Part shown: one piece after another, positions 42,103 through 51,549 of the stretch
Position numbering within the stretch: position 1 is the stretch's first letter
Layout of the letters: each line of letters opens with the position of its first letter
DNA from: Staphylococcus rostri
Lineage (GTDB): Bacteria; Bacillota; Bacilli; Staphylococcales; Staphylococcaceae
Reading direction: 5' to 3'
NCBI RefSeq assembly: GCF_002902145.1
Contig: NZ_PPRF01000019.1
Span: 1 to 64,000, forward strand
Length of the DNA: 64,000 nt
Notes under the pieces: generated by a model
Database searches by the model: none
The model's input: the letters and a program-made list of their open reading frames with translations, nothing else
What the model was told of the DNA's origin: nothing
Translations under genes and position numbers: made by a program

Positions 42103-43199
42103 AATTAAGCACATTTCTATCTATTTTAAATGACAACGTCCCTTTTGATAGTGCTGAATCGTGGGATAATGTTGGCTTACTTGTCGGTGATCGAACGTCA
42201 GATATTTCAGGCATTATGACGGCGCTCGATTGTACGGCGGAGGTCGTTGATGAAGCGATTGAAAAAGGGTGTAACACCATCGTTGCACATCATCCACTCA
42301 TTTTTAAAGGGATGCGCGCGATTACAGCCGATGAAGGTTATGGCAACATTATTTATAAATTGATTCAAAACAATATGAATCTAATCGCTATGCATACGAA
42401 TTTGGATGTACATCCACAAGGGGTTAACGCAATGCTTGCTGATTGTCTAGGACTTGAATCGTGTCGTATCCTAATGCCTGAAACGACAGACTACTACAAA
42501 GTTCAAGTTTATATTCCCGAAGCAGATGCGGATGCGTTTAAGCTTCGATTATCAGAACAGGGGCTCGCGACAGAAGGAAACTATGAACACGCATTTTTCA
42601 ACACGCGTGGTAAAGGGCAGTTCAAACCTGTCGGCGATGCACAACCACATATCGGTGAAGTCGGCACAATTGAAACAGTGGATGAAGTGAAAATTGAATT
42701 TATGATTGACGGCACACAACGAAAATTAGCAGAACAGTTAATTCAACAATATCATCCTTATGAAACACCCGTTTATGACTTTATTCCATTACAAAAAGAC
42801 ATCCAACGCGGTTTAGGCATGATCGGACAATTGCCGCAATCAATGACTGTTGCACAATTTGTTGCGCACGTTAAGACACAGTTGGATATGCCGAGTGTTC
42901 GTTTTATCGGTAATCCACACGCTCAGATTGAGACGGTTGCGTTAATAGGTGGCTCTGGTATCGGATACGAAATGACAGCAATGAAGCAAGGTGCTGACAT
43001 TTTCTTAACAGGCGATATTAAACATCATGATGCATTAGACGCTAAAATTGCAGGTATGAATTTATTAGACATCAATCATTATAGTGAGCATGTAATGAAA
43101 GAAGGGCTTGTTAAGCTCCTCAATCAATGGATTTCACAACAATTTGACGGTCAGATTGTCGCGTCTACAACACATACAGACCCATATCAATATATGTAA
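42099..43199 (+). CDS. Nif3-like dinuclear metal centre protein
   Basis: This 366-residue protein belongs to the NIF3/DUF34 family with an inserted PII-like domain. Metal ligands are suggested by VAHHPLIFKG, MHTNLDVH and, near the end, GDIKHHDALDA and NHYSEH. The family has been related to GTP cyclohydrolase I chemistry, but its function is unsettled. It overlaps trmK by 4 bases and ends at a shared bidirectional terminator. Confidence 0.92.
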   Translation: MKLSTFLSILNDNVPFDSAESWDNVGLLVGDRTSDISGIMTALDCTAEVVDEAIEKGCNTIVAHHPLIFKGMRAITADEGYGNIIYKLIQNNMNLIAMHTNLDVHPQGVNAMLADCLGLESCRILMPETTDYYKVQVYIPEADADAFKLRLSEQGLATEGNYEHAFFNTRGKGQFKPVGDAQPHIGEVGTIETVDEVKIEFMIDGTQRKLAEQLIQQYHPYETPVYDFIPLQKDIQRGLGMIGQLPQSMTVAQFVAHVKTQLDMPSVRFIGNPHAQIETVALIGGSGIGYEMTAMKQGADIFLTGDIKHHDALDAKIAGMNLLDINHYSEHVMKEGLVKLLNQWISQQFDGQIVASTTHTDPYQYM

Positions 43200-43200
43200 A

Positions 43201-43240
43201 AAATATCCCCTTAATCGGCATGAACGATTAGGGGATATTT
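43201..43240. terminator. bidirectional terminator between Nif3-like gene and ispH
   Basis: AAATATCCCCTTAATCG (43201-43217) pairs with CGATTAGGGGATATTT (43225-43240) with one bulged base. It begins 1 base after one stop codon and ends 3 bases from the other. Confidence 0.88.
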
Positions 43241-43243
43241 ACG

Positions 43244-44212
43244 TTATTCCATAATTTCAACAGGCTTTGCTTTTTTAATTTTAGGTAAGATTTTTTCAAC
43301 CGGCACATTAGAAGTTGTGTCGTGTGTCGATGGATCTAACGGATCATAGTTGTTGAAGAAATTAATGACTTCTTTAACAATTGGCGTTGGCGTTGATGCA
43401 CCAGCTGTTACCGCGACCGTTTCAACACCGTCAAGCCATTCCAAGTTAAGTTGAGAAATATCAGCAATACGATATGAATTGGTATGTGCAATATCTTTTG
43501 ACACTTGCGCTAGGCGGTTAGAGTTGTTACTTTTTGGATCGCCCACTACGATTAATAAATCCGCTTGTCCCGCTTGGTTCGCAACCGCTTCTTGACGTAC
43601 TTGAGTCGCTTGACAAATTTCTTTATGTTGCTCAATATGCGGATACTTCTCTTGCAAATCTTCCATCAAATGTAATACGTCCCACTGAGACATTGTCGTT
43701 TGATTCGTTACAATCAACGGATAGTCATGCAAACTATCAGGTAACGCATCAACATCTTCTTTTGTTTCCACAAGATGGACGATTTCAGGCGCAACACCGA
43801 CAGCCCCCTCTGGCTCTGGGTGGCCTTTTTTACCAATGTACACAACATGATAACCAGCCGCTTTTTTCGCTCTAATCAGTTCGTGAGTATTTTCAACATC
43901 TGGACACGTTGCATCAATACATGTTAATCCTTTGTCTCTTGCACGTTGCTTCACTTCAGGAGACACACCATGTGCTGTAAAGATGACAGTCCCTGTTTCA
44001 ATTTGCTCTAGAATTTTAAGGCGATTAGGGCCGTCTAAAGTGATAATACCATCTGATTCGAACGCATCTGTCACATGTTTGTTGTGCACGATCATTCCAA
44101 GTATATATATCGGACGTGGCAAGTTCGGGTCTAACGACGCATTGCGCGCAATAACCATTGCATCAACAACCCCATAACAATAACCACGTGGTGTAATTTT
44201 TATAATTTCCAT
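43244..44212 (-). CDS. ispH: 4-hydroxy-3-methylbut-2-enyl diphosphate reductase
   Basis: This 322-residue iron-sulfur enzyme performs the last step of the MEP isoprenoid pathway, giving IPP and DMAPP. The three cluster cysteines are in GYCYGV near the N-terminus, in DATCPDV and in EICQATQ. The start could also be GTG 44221, which lies close to AAGGAGG; I chose ATG 44212 because [15 protein letters not shown] is the family start. ispG, the previous pathway step, is 5 kb away at 49132. Staphylococci such as S. aureus mainly use mevalonate, so a full MEP set here would be notable. Confidence 0.9.
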   Translation of the reverse strand: MEIIKITPRGYCYGVVDAMVIARNASLDPNLPRPIYILGMIVHNKHVTDAFESDGIITLDGPNRLKILEQIETGTVIFTAHGVSPEVKQRARDKGLTCIDATCPDVENTHELIRAKKAAGYHVVYIGKKGHPEPEGAVGVAPEIVHLVETKEDVDALPDSLHDYPLIVTNQTTMSQWDVLHLMEDLQEKYPHIEQHKEICQATQVRQEAVANQAGQADLLIVVGDPKSNNSNRLAQVSKDIAHTNSYRIADISQLNLEWLDGVETVAVTAGASTPTPIVKEVINFFNNYDPLDPSTHDTTSNVPVEKILPKIKKAKPVEIME

Positions 44213-44240
44213 AAAGTTCACGAACCTCCTTCAAACATTT

Positions 44241-44269
44241 ATTATAGCAACATCTGTAGCGCATTAAAA
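44241..44269 (-). promoter_or_regulatory. promoter of ispH
   Basis: On the reverse strand an extended -10 (TGCTATAAT, the hexamer being the complement of 44241-44246) lies 17 bases from TTTTAA (complement of 44264-44269). The remaining divergent region to 44536 is AT-rich, with only the cshB -10 at 44501-44506 recognised. Confidence 0.5.
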
Positions 44270-44500
44270 GGAAAGGGGCTAGAGCGTACGGTAAAATATT
44301 TAGCGTTGATATATGCATAATATGAAGACGCACAAATTTTATAATAAGAACGTGTATAATGCATATGACATTAATCGATATTCGCTATAAACACAAATCA
44401 AAGACGTAAAAATTTAAATTTACAACAAAGATTGCGAACAAAATGTCTGTATTTATGATACATCGTCACATTGTTTATTTTCTTTATGCATTATTTCATT

Positions 44501-44506
44501 TATAAT
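44501..44506 (+). promoter_or_regulatory. possible -10 of cshB
   Basis: A TATAAT hexamer lies 30 bases before the cshB start. No good -35 is seen; further TATAAT copies at 44340-44345 and 44355-44360 could be earlier starts giving a long leader. Confidence 0.35.
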
Positions 44507-44536
44507 ATAGAGATGAATCTTTAAGGAGGCCAAACA

Positions 44537-45877
44537 ATGGCAAAGCATCCATTTGAGCAATTTAACTTTGACTCAGACATATTAGCAGCAATAGACGCAT
44601 TAAATTTTAAACAACCAACTGATATACAACAACGTGTTATTCCGAAAATGATGAAAAAAACAAACTTAATTGGGCAATCACAAACTGGGACGGGGAAGTC
44701 ACATGCTTTCTTGCTTCCATTATTTCATCAAATTGACCCAAATATTACGGAACCACAAGCGATTGTCGTTGCGCCTACACGTGAGTTAGCAACGCAGCTA
44801 TATCATGCAGCGCTTCAATTAGCAGAGCATAAGCAAGGCGTGAAAGTGAGCTTATTTATTGGTGGTACAGATTTTGAAAAAGACAAACAGAAAACAACGA
44901 TTCAACCACAATTAATTATCGGTACACCTACACGTATTAATGACTTAGCAAAAATCGGTGCGTTACACGTACATCTCGCACATTACTTAGTTGTCGATGA
45001 AGCAGACTTAATGATTGATCTCGGTTTAATCCAAGAAGTAGACCAAATCGCTGCAAGACTCGATGATGATACAAAAATGGCGGTATTTAGTGCAACGATT
45101 CCGAAATCATTGCATCCATTTCTTAACAAATATTTGGAAAATCCTGCGTTTATTGAAGTCAAAACAACTTCAAAAAATAAAAGCAGCATCCAATTTTACT
45201 TAATTCCAACTCGTGGTTCGGCAAAAATCGAAAAAACGATTGAACTCATCCACACATTGAACCCATATCTCGGTATTATTTTCTGTAACAGTCGTGAAAA
45301 TGCCGACAACTTGGCACAACAACTAACAGCAGAAGGTATTCAAGTGGGTATAATTCATGGTGGCTTATCGCCGCGTGAACGTAAACAACAAATGAAACGT
45401 ATTCGTAACTTAGAATTCCAATACGTTATTGCGAGTGATTTAGCATCGCGTGGTATCGATATTGAAGGCGTAAGTCACGTAATCAACTTTGATGTACCCA
45501 AAGACATTGACTTTTTCACGCACCGTGTAGGTCGTACAGGCCGTGGTAACTACAAAGGTATTGCGATTACGTTATATACGCCAGACGAAGAGTCATTAAT
45601 CCATCAAATTGAAGCGAAAGGCTATCATTTTGAAAACGTAGATGTTAAGAACGGTGAATTAGTCCCAATCAAGGCACATAACACACGTCGTCTACGTCAA
45701 AAGCAAGATGACCATATTACGCAACAAGTGAAACATAAAGTAAAACGCAACAATAAAAAGAAAGTCAAACCTGGCTATAAGAAGAAGTTTAATCAAGAAC
45801 TTGAAAATCTGAAACGCCAAGAAAAACGTCAATTTAGTCGTCGTAAAAACCGACAAAATCGTAAAAACAAAAAGTAA
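44537..45877 (+). CDS. cshB: DEAD-box RNA helicase CshB
   Basis: This 446-residue RNA helicase has the Q motif (FKQPTDIQQRVIP), Walker A (SQTGTGKSH), the DEAD box in VVDEADLMIDLG, SAT, and motif VI HRVGRTGRG. The tail is strongly basic (about 395-446, many Lys and Arg), as expected for RNA binding. It matches the CshB group that acts in cold adaptation and ribosome assembly. It is followed after 15 bases by nfo, the usual Bacillales order. Confidence 0.93.
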   Translation: MAKHPFEQFNFDSDILAAIDALNFKQPTDIQQRVIPKMMKKTNLIGQSQTGTGKSHAFLLPLFHQIDPNITEPQAIVVAPTRELATQLYHAALQLAEHKQGVKVSLFIGGTDFEKDKQKTTIQPQLIIGTPTRINDLAKIGALHVHLAHYLVVDEADLMIDLGLIQEVDQIAARLDDDTKMAVFSATIPKSLHPFLNKYLENPAFIEVKTTSKNKSSIQFYLIPTRGSAKIEKTIELIHTLNPYLGIIFCNSRENADNLAQQLTAEGIQVGIIHGGLSPRERKQQMKRIRNLEFQYVIASDLASRGIDIEGVSHVINFDVPKDIDFFTHRVGRTGRGNYKGIAITLYTPDEESLIHQIEAKGYHFENVDVKNGELVPIKAHNTRRLRQKQDDHITQQVKHKVKRNNKKKVKPGYKKKFNQELENLKRQEKRQFSRRKNRQNRKNKK

Positions 45878-45892
45878 AGGTAGGATGAATAA

Positions 45893-46786
45893 ATGTTAAT
45901 CGGATCACATGTCTCAATGAGTGGCAAAAAAATGCTACAAGGCTCAGCAGAAGAAGCGCATGGTTATGGCGCGTCTACATTTATGATCTATACAGGCGCA
46001 CCCCAAAATACACGTCGTAAACCAATTGAAGAGCTCAACATTGAAGCTGGACAGGCAGCAATGAAAGACTACGGTTTATCAAATATTGTCGTTCATGCAC
46101 CCTATATTATTAACATTGCGAATACGACAAAACCTGAAGTGTTCCAACTCGGTGTCGACTTTTTACAAAATGAAATCGAACGTACTGAAAAAATTGGAGC
46201 ACGTGATATTGTGCTACACCCTGGTGCGCACGTTGGTGCAGGTGCTGAAGTGGGAATCAAACGTATTGTTGAAGGCCTTAATGAAGTGCTAACAAATGAT
46301 AATAATGTACGTATTGCTTTAGAAACAATGGCTGGCAAAGGATCAGAAATTGGGCGTACATTTGAAGAAATTGCACAAATTATTGATGGTGTACACAATA
46401 ATGATCGCCTTTCTGTATGTTTAGACACGTGTCATATTCACGATGCAGGTTATGATGTCGTGAATGACTTCGATGGCGTATTGAATACATTCGATAAAAT
46501 CGTTGGCGTTGATCGCATTAAAGTCGTACACGTCAATGACAGTAAAAACCCTATTGGGGCACATAAAGACCGCCATGAAAATATTGGTTTTGGCCATATT
46601 GGATTCGACGCGTTAAATTATGTTGTCCATCATGAACAATTCAAAGATATTCCTAAAATTTTAGAAACGCCATATGTTGGCGAAGATAAGAAAAATAAAA
46701 AGCCACCATATGCACACGAAATTGAAGCATTCCACAATCAAACGTTTGATGCAGATATGAAAACTAAAATTTTAGCAACGAAATAA
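45893..46786 (+). CDS. nfo: endonuclease IV (AP endonuclease)
   Basis: This 297-residue zinc-dependent AP endonuclease repairs abasic sites in DNA. Metal-binding motifs include [39 protein letters not shown] and [16 protein letters not shown]. The length and sequence match the family closely. It is probably co-transcribed with cshB and ends at a strong terminator. Confidence 0.96.
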   Translation: MLIGSHVSMSGKKMLQGSAEEAHGYGASTFMIYTGAPQNTRRKPIEELNIEAGQAAMKDYGLSNIVVHAPYIINIANTTKPEVFQLGVDFLQNEIERTEKIGARDIVLHPGAHVGAGAEVGIKRIVEGLNEVLTNDNNVRIALETMAGKGSEIGRTFEEIAQIIDGVHNNDRLSVCLDTCHIHDAGYDVVNDFDGVLNTFDKIVGVDRIKVVHVNDSKNPIGAHKDRHENIGFGHIGFDALNYVVHHEQFKDIPKILETPYVGEDKKNKKPPYAHEIEAFHNQTFDADMKTKILATK

Positions 46787-46799
46787 CAAGACATTCTAT

Positions 46800-46843
46800 A
46801 ACTATACATGAATGGGAAAGGGAACCATTTCATGTATAGTTTT
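46800..46843 (+). terminator. terminator after nfo
   Basis: AACTATACATGA and its partner ending TCATGTATAGTTTT form a stem with an extra ATGG/CCAT pair inside. A short T run follows. Confidence 0.8.
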
Positions 46844-46871
46844 CGTCATTTTATAGTCGTAAACATTACTA

Positions 46872-46900
46872 TTTACATTTAAGGTTTGGACGTATATAGT
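46872..46900 (+). promoter_or_regulatory. promoter of the zinc transporter-zur operon, possible Zur site
   Basis: TTTACA (46872-46877) and TATAGT (46895-46900) are 17 bases apart. The stretch 46859-46880 around the -35 is rich in TTTAC and GTAAA-type half sites and may be a poor Zur operator. The operator is a guess. Confidence 0.45.
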
Positions 46901-46921
46901 AATTAATGAGGTGAAACGATC

Positions 46922-47689
46922 ATGCAACCTGTTTTCGAGTTAAAAGATATTGATTTTTATTTTGAAAATAAAAAAGTACTAGAAGACATCAATATTCGTA
47001 TTAATAAAGGGGAGTTTTTAGCGATTGTCGGTCCTAATGGTGCTGGTAAATCAACTCTACTCAAGTTAATTCTTGGATTATTGCCGATTCAAAAAGGGGA
47101 AATTTTTGTAGACGGTGTCGCTTATCATAAAAGTTTAACGACGGATAAGATTAGTTACGTATCACAGAAAGCATCAGCGGTTACGGCAGGCTTTCCTGCG
47201 ACTGTGAACGAAGTGGTGCTCAGTGGTTTAACACGTCAGAAAAGGTTGTTTAGATGGTTCAATCGTCAAGATCAACAGAAGGTAGACCATGTGCTCGAGC
47301 GTCTTAATATTAGTCATCTAAAAAGCAAAAATATTGCTGAACTATCTGGCGGCCAGCAACAACGTGTGTTGATTGCAAGAGCGCTTGTCAGCAACCCAAC
47401 TGTTTTAATATTGGATGAACCGACAAACGGCATTGATGCGAAACACGTTGGTGAATTTTATAATACATTGGACAGTTTAAAAAAAGAAGGCGTAACGATT
47501 ATTCTAGTTACACATGATATTGGTGTCGTCGCAGATACGGCAACTGAAGTCGCATGTATTAACAAGCACCTTCATTTTCATGGGACAGCTCATGAATTTA
47601 AGTCGCTTGATAAAGTAGAAATTTCAAAAATATATGGTCATCCAATTAAGTTCGTTGACCATAAACACGATAGGGATTGTTGTTTATGA
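46922..47689 (+). CDS. znuC: zinc ABC transporter ATP-binding protein
   Basis: This 255-residue ATPase has Walker A GPNGAGKST (about 37-45), the signature LSGGQQQR and the Walker B end ILDEPTNG. It powers metal uptake with the permease encoded next. In S. aureus the equivalent genes are mreA-mreB-zur. The C-terminus ends in HKHDRDCCL, an unusual His- and Cys-rich tail that may bind zinc. It overlaps the permease gene by 4 bases. No substrate-binding protein gene is in the window. Confidence 0.9.
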   Translation: MQPVFELKDIDFYFENKKVLEDINIRINKGEFLAIVGPNGAGKSTLLKLILGLLPIQKGEIFVDGVAYHKSLTTDKISYVSQKASAVTAGFPATVNEVVLSGLTRQKRLFRWFNRQDQQKVDHVLERLNISHLKSKNIAELSGGQQQRVLIARALVSNPTVLILDEPTNGIDAKHVGEFYNTLDSLKKEGVTIILVTHDIGVVADTATEVACINKHLHFHGTAHEFKSLDKVEISKIYGHPIKFVDHKHDRDCCL

Positions 47690-48546
47690 TTGATGCATTA
47701 TTAAATTTTGAATTTATCAGGTATTCATTTATAAGTGGCCTCTTAATCGGTTTAATTGCGCCATTAATCGGTACTTTTATTGTAGTACGTCGACTGTCAT
47801 TAATCGCGGATGCATTAAGTCACGTAACTTTAGGCGGGATTTCATTCGGTATGTTTTTAATTTCGGCAGTCCCATTTTTTGTTGATATTAACCCAATATG
47901 GACGGGTATTTTATTCTCGATTATTGGTGCGCTGTTAATCGAAAATCTGCGAAACTCATACAAAAATTATCAAGAAATTGCGATACCAATCATTATGAGT
48001 ACAGGTATCGGCTTGAGTGCCATCTTTATTTCTCTTGCAGATGGCTTTAATCAAGAGCTTGTAGGCCTTTTATTTGGGTCAATCAGTGCCGTTTCGTTAA
48101 GCGACTTAGTGACGATTATTACTATTACGATACTCGTGCTACTATTTATTTTACTATTTTATAAAGAGCTCTTTATCTTGTCATTTGACTCAGAGTATAG
48201 CCAAGTTATCGGCATTCCAAAATGGATTCAATTTTTATTTATCGTCATTGTTGCACTTGTTATTTCGGCATCTATGCGTGTCATCGGTGTGTTACTTGTA
48301 AGTGCACTTATTACATTACCAGTGGCGATTGCCATGCGTTGGACTAAAGGCTATAAGCAATTTATCGTTATGAGCATTCTGATTGGTGAGTTTTCAGTTA
48401 TTACAGGTCTGATTTCAGCATTTTATTTAAATATCTCACCGGGTGGGATTATTGTAGTGATTCTCGTCCTACTACTTTGTCTCACAATGTTTTATCAAGC
48501 AATTACTAAAGGACGCGTTAAAGGAGTGAAAACGAATGGAAACTAA
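47686..48546 (+). CDS. znuB: zinc ABC transporter permease
   Basis: This 286-residue integral membrane protein has about eight to nine hydrophobic helices and belongs to the ABC-3 permease family, as seen from the [15 protein letters not shown] motif near residue 40 and the [14 protein letters not shown] segment. It pairs with the ATPase before it; zinc is the likely substrate because zur follows with an 11-base overlap. An in-frame TTG at 47677 precedes the ATG; the ATG overlaps the previous stop and is preferred. Confidence 0.88.
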   Translation: MIDALLNFEFIRYSFISGLLIGLIAPLIGTFIVVRRLSLIADALSHVTLGGISFGMFLISAVPFFVDINPIWTGILFSIIGALLIENLRNSYKNYQEIAIPIIMSTGIGLSAIFISLADGFNQELVGLLFGSISAVSLSDLVTIITITILVLLFILLFYKELFILSFDSEYSQVIGIPKWIQFLFIVIVALVISASMRVIGVLLVSALITLPVAIAMRWTKGYKQFIVMSILIGEFSVITGLISAFYLNISPGGIIVVILVLLLCLTMFYQAITKGRVKGVKTNGN

Positions 48547-48943
48547 AAAAGCTATTCAATTACTCAAAGATGAAGGACATAAATATACAGATAAACGTCG
48601 TGACATGATAGAGATTTTTGTTAAAGAAGATAAATATATTAACGCGAAACACGTACAAAAATTAATGAATGACACGTACCCTGGCATTTCATTCGATACG
48701 ATTTACCGCAATCTGCATTTGTTTAAAACGCTAGGTATCATTGAAAGTACAGAGTTAGACGGCGAAATGAAATTTAGAATTGCATGCACAAATCATCACC
48801 ATCATCACTTTATTTGTAAATCATGCGGGGATACAAAGGTGATTGACTACTGCCCAATGACAGAAATTAAAAAATCATTGCCGGAAGTTGAAATTGAAAT
48901 GCACAAACTTGAAGTCTATGGCATTTGCGAAAAATGTCGTTAA
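48536..48943 (+). CDS. zur: zinc uptake regulator Zur (Fur family)
   Basis: This 135-residue Fur-family repressor has an N-terminal winged helix (about 1-80), then a metal-binding region with [17 protein letters not shown], and a structural zinc site from CKSC and CEKC. It overlaps znuB by 11 bases. Its position after the zinc transporter genes implies autoregulation by zinc. It could in principle be another Fur paralogue, but the zinc transporter context argues for Zur. Confidence 0.9.
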   Translation: METKKAIQLLKDEGHKYTDKRRDMIEIFVKEDKYINAKHVQKLMNDTYPGISFDTIYRNLHLFKTLGIIESTELDGEMKFRIACTNHHHHHFICKSCGDTKVIDYCPMTEIKKSLPEVEIEMHKLEVYGICEKCR

Positions 48944-48991
48944 AAATAAGCCTTGTAAGCACGACGAAACGTGTTTACAAGGCTTATTTTT
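48943..48991 (+). terminator. terminator of the zur operon
   Basis: AAAAATAAGCCTTGTAA (48943-48959) pairs with a partner ending ACAAGGCTTATTTTT at 48991, starting right at the zur stop codon. The 100 bases after it up to the ispG terminator show no feature I recognise. Confidence 0.9.
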
Positions 48992-49087
48992 GTATTCCCA
49001 CTGAGGCTTCATTTAGAGGCTCTCGGCAGAACTGCCACGATTTTACCAAAACTTTGAGAGCACTACAGAAATCTTATGCGTAGAACT

Positions 49088-49119
49088 AAAAAGGGGACAG
49101 CATCAATATGCCATCCCGC
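49088..49119 (-). terminator. terminator of ispG
   Basis: On the reverse strand GGGATGGCAT and ATGCTGTCCC form a stem with an unpaired TG on each side, followed by C and five T. Confidence 0.75.
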
Positions 49120-49131
49120 CTAGAAATTTTA

Positions 49132-50232
49132 TTATTGTGCTGCTTTGTTATGGTTTTCTTCCCATTCTGCAGCTAACTTATCAATTTCCATTTTCAGTTC
49201 ATCGACCATTGTTTCTTCAGGTACTTTACGAACTGTTTTTCCTTTCATAAACAACAATCCTTCGCCACGTGCACCAGCAATACCAATATCCGCTTCTCGT
49301 GCTTCACCCGGACCGTTTACCGCACATCCGAGCACGGCTACTTTTAATGGTACTTGAAGTTTTTCAATATAGTCTTCAACTTCATTTGCAATAGAAATCA
49401 AGTCAATTTCAATACGGCCACAAGTGGGGCAGGCAATTAATGTCGCTGCGTTACTTGCAAGACCAAACGCTTTCAATAATGATTTGGCCACTTTTACTTC
49501 TTCTACTGGATCTGCAGATAATGAAATTCGGCATGTATTACCAATACCTAAAGCTAAAATCGCACCTAAACCAGCTGAAGATTTGACTGTTCCGTTAAAT
49601 AATGTACCACTTTCTGTAATACCAAGATGTAACGGATAATCAAAGGCTTGTGCTGCTTTTGTATATGCTTCAATTGCTAAGTTCACGTCACTTGCTTTCA
49701 TTGATACGATAATATCGTGGAAATCAAGATCTTCTAATATTTTAATATGATGTAATGCACTTTCTACCATACCGTCTGCAGTAGGATAGCCATATTTTTT
49801 AAGAATGTGTTTTTCTAATGAACCGGCATTAACACCAATACGAATTGGAATACCTTTCGCTTTACATGCTTCTACAACAGCTTCTACTTTTTCGCGTCGT
49901 CCGATATTCCCTGGATTGATACGAATTTTATCTGCACCATTTTCAATCGCAATTAACGCTAATTTATAATTAAAATGAATGTCTACAACGAGTGGAATAT
50001 TAATTTGTGCTTTTATATCTTTAATCGCATGTGCATCTTCTTCATTCGGACATGCTACACGAACAATTTGGCAGCCAGCTTCTTCAAGACGCTTGATCTC
50101 TGCAACAGTTGCCTCTACATCATGGGTTTTCGTTGTCGTCATACTTTGGATTACAACTTCATCAGAACCACCAATAGTTAAATTACCAACTTTGACAGGT
50201 CGTGTATTTTTACGATGTGTAATTTCAGACAT
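49132..50232 (-). CDS. ispG: 4-hydroxy-3-methylbut-2-enyl-diphosphate synthase (flavodoxin)
   Basis: This 366-residue enzyme converts methylerythritol cyclodiphosphate to HMBPP with a 4Fe-4S cluster. The cluster cysteines are in [12 protein letters not shown] and [13 protein letters not shown]. The N-terminal TIM-barrel part has VVIQSMTTT and IRINPGNIG motifs. The ribosome site AAGGAG precedes the ATG on the reverse strand. It comes from the same pathway as ispH at 43244. The canonical name and the sequence agree well. Confidence 0.94.
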   Translation of the reverse strand: MSEITHRKNTRPVKVGNLTIGGSDEVVIQSMTTTKTHDVEATVAEIKRLEEAGCQIVRVACPNEEDAHAIKDIKAQINIPLVVDIHFNYKLALIAIENGADKIRINPGNIGRREKVEAVVEACKAKGIPIRIGVNAGSLEKHILKKYGYPTADGMVESALHHIKILEDLDFHDIIVSMKASDVNLAIEAYTKAAQAFDYPLHLGITESGTLFNGTVKSSAGLGAILALGIGNTCRISLSADPVEEVKVAKSLLKAFGLASNAATLIACPTCGRIEIDLISIANEVEDYIEKLQVPLKVAVLGCAVNGPGEAREADIGIAGARGEGLLFMKGKTVRKVPEETMVDELKMEIDKLAAEWEENHNKAAQ

Positions 50233-50440
50233 GTTTGAAACTCCTTTATAACTAATTTATAAATTGAAAATGCACTTTGACAGGCTATTCTTTTCAACGT
50301 TAATATACATTATACAATATCGATAGGGCGTTATTCAAAACAATGAACCCTTTTATATGACTTTTTATGTTTAAGAAAATGTAAAATGTGTAATATGATA
50401 AGTATTCCGAGTAAAAGATTCACCTTTATAAGCAGAATGA

Positions 50441-50470
50441 TTGTAAGTGGTGTCAAAGACTTGTTATAGT
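50441..50470 (+). promoter_or_regulatory. promoter of sodA
   Basis: TTGTAA (50441-50446) and TATAGT (50465-50470) are 18 bases apart. A further TTGACA at 50277-50282 with TAATAT at 50301-50306 may be a second, distant start. Confidence 0.45.
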
Positions 50471-50505
50471 ATAACTGGAATCAACAATTAGGAGGATGAT
50501 TAATT

Positions 50506-51105
50506 ATGGCTTTCGAATTACCAAAATTACCTTATGCATACGACGCATTAGAACCACACTTTGATAAAGAAACAATGGAGATTCATCATACAAAACATCA
50601 CAACACATATGTGACTAAGTTGAATGCTGCTGTTGAAGGTACAGAGTTTGAAAACAAATCTATCGAAGAACTTGTTGCAAACTTAAACGACGTACCTGAA
50701 GAAAAACGCACTGCAGTACGCAACAATGGTGGCGGTCACTTAAACCACTCATTATTCTGGCAACTTTTAACACCTAACTCAGAAGAAAAAGGTGAAGTTG
50801 TTGAAAAAATTACTGAAAAATGGGGTAGCTTAGACAGCTTCAAACAAGAATTTGCTGATAAAGCTGCTGCACGTTTCGGTTCAGGTTGGGCATGGTTAGT
50901 TGTAGACAATGGCGAATTAGCAATTGTGACAACACCTAACCAAGACAACCCAGTAACTGACGGCAAAACTCCTTTATTAGGTCTTGATGTATGGGAACAT
51001 GCATACTACCTTAAATACCAAAACAAACGTCCAGATTACATCAATGCATTCTGGAGCGTTGTAAACTGGGAAAAAGTAGACGAGTTATTCCAAGCTGCAA
51101 AATAA
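50506..51105 (+). CDS. sodA: superoxide dismutase (Mn type)
   Basis: This 199-residue enzyme dismutates superoxide. Metal ligands are His27, His81, Asp161 and His165, with the DVWEHAYY motif at 161-168. Residues 159 and 160 before it are Gly and Leu, as in the manganese-specific S. aureus SodA and unlike the cambialistic SodM. AGGAGG lies 12 bases before the ATG. Codon use is strongly biased, suggesting high expression. A terminator-like hairpin follows. Confidence 0.96.
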   Translation: MAFELPKLPYAYDALEPHFDKETMEIHHTKHHNTYVTKLNAAVEGTEFENKSIEELVANLNDVPEEKRTAVRNNGGGHLNHSLFWQLLTPNSEEKGEVVEKITEKWGSLDSFKQEFADKAAARFGSGWAWLVVDNGELAIVTTPNQDNPVTDGKTPLLGLDVWEHAYYLKYQNKRPDYINAFWSVVNWEKVDELFQAAK

Positions 51106-51208
51106 TATTGTAATTTTTGAAATTAACAACATGTAATCGTAACTAACTTTGTCATGAATACATGTTAAGTATTGAAACTTCAAAAATATACAAAAACACA
51201 CCAAAAGT

Positions 51209-51250
51209 ACACCTTTCTATTTGTTTTACAATAAATGGAGAGGTGTTTTT
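51209..51250 (+). terminator. terminator-like hairpin of sodA containing the next gene's ribosome site
   Basis: ACACCTTTC (51209-51217) pairs with GAGAGGTGT (51238-51246), with one G-U pair, followed by TTTT. The 3' arm GAGAGGTG is also the Shine-Dalgarno sequence of the ORF at 51253. The design is the same as before comEA and comGA. Confidence 0.6.
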
Positions 51251-51252
51251 AT

Positions 51253-51435
51253 ATGGAAAATAAAAAAACAAGACGTAATAAGACACATGTAGATTTAGAT
51301 ATTTTTGAAAAGGTTAAGGAAATAATCATAGCAGAAAAGGAGAGACAAAATTTATCAATCAATACTATTACTTCATATGCAAAAGTATTTAAAGCGATGA
51401 CAGATTTGAGACAACGTAATCTTTTTGATAAATGA
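51253..51435 (+). CDS. small protein of unknown function
   Basis: This 60-residue ORF is not recognised. It is basic and charged at the start (MENKKTRRNKTHVD), predicted largely helical, and ends LRQRNLFDK. It has a well-spaced ribosome site (GAGAGGTG) lying inside a terminator-like hairpin. Its last bases and stop codon lie within a dispersed repeat (51418-51451), so the reading frame may have been extended or cut by that element. As I recall, S. aureus has no gene between sodA and pbp3. Function unknown; the coding status is plausible but not certain. Confidence 0.55.
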   Translation: MENKKTRRNKTHVDLDIFEKVKEIIIAEKERQNLSINTITSYAKVFKAMTDLRQRNLFDK

Positions 51436-51451
51436 GATGCCTGTCCCACTC
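51418..51451 (+). repeat. dispersed intergenic repeat, second type, copy 2
   Basis: The stretch AATCTTTTTGATAAATGAGA and the following CTGTCCCACTC match 30917-30950 with few differences. It contains the stop codon of the small ORF at 51253. Confidence 0.5.
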
Positions 51452-51549
51452 CTACAAAATTTCTTTGCTTTTTTTCAATAAAATATTAGCCAAACAGCAA
51501 ATTTTCATATATCATTTTAGTATGAAATCTGTGCGAATAGAGGTAGGTT

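Noticed and set aside
43534-43875. 113-residue forward ORF inside ispH
   Set aside because: It is antisense to conserved ispH codons and has no family resemblance.
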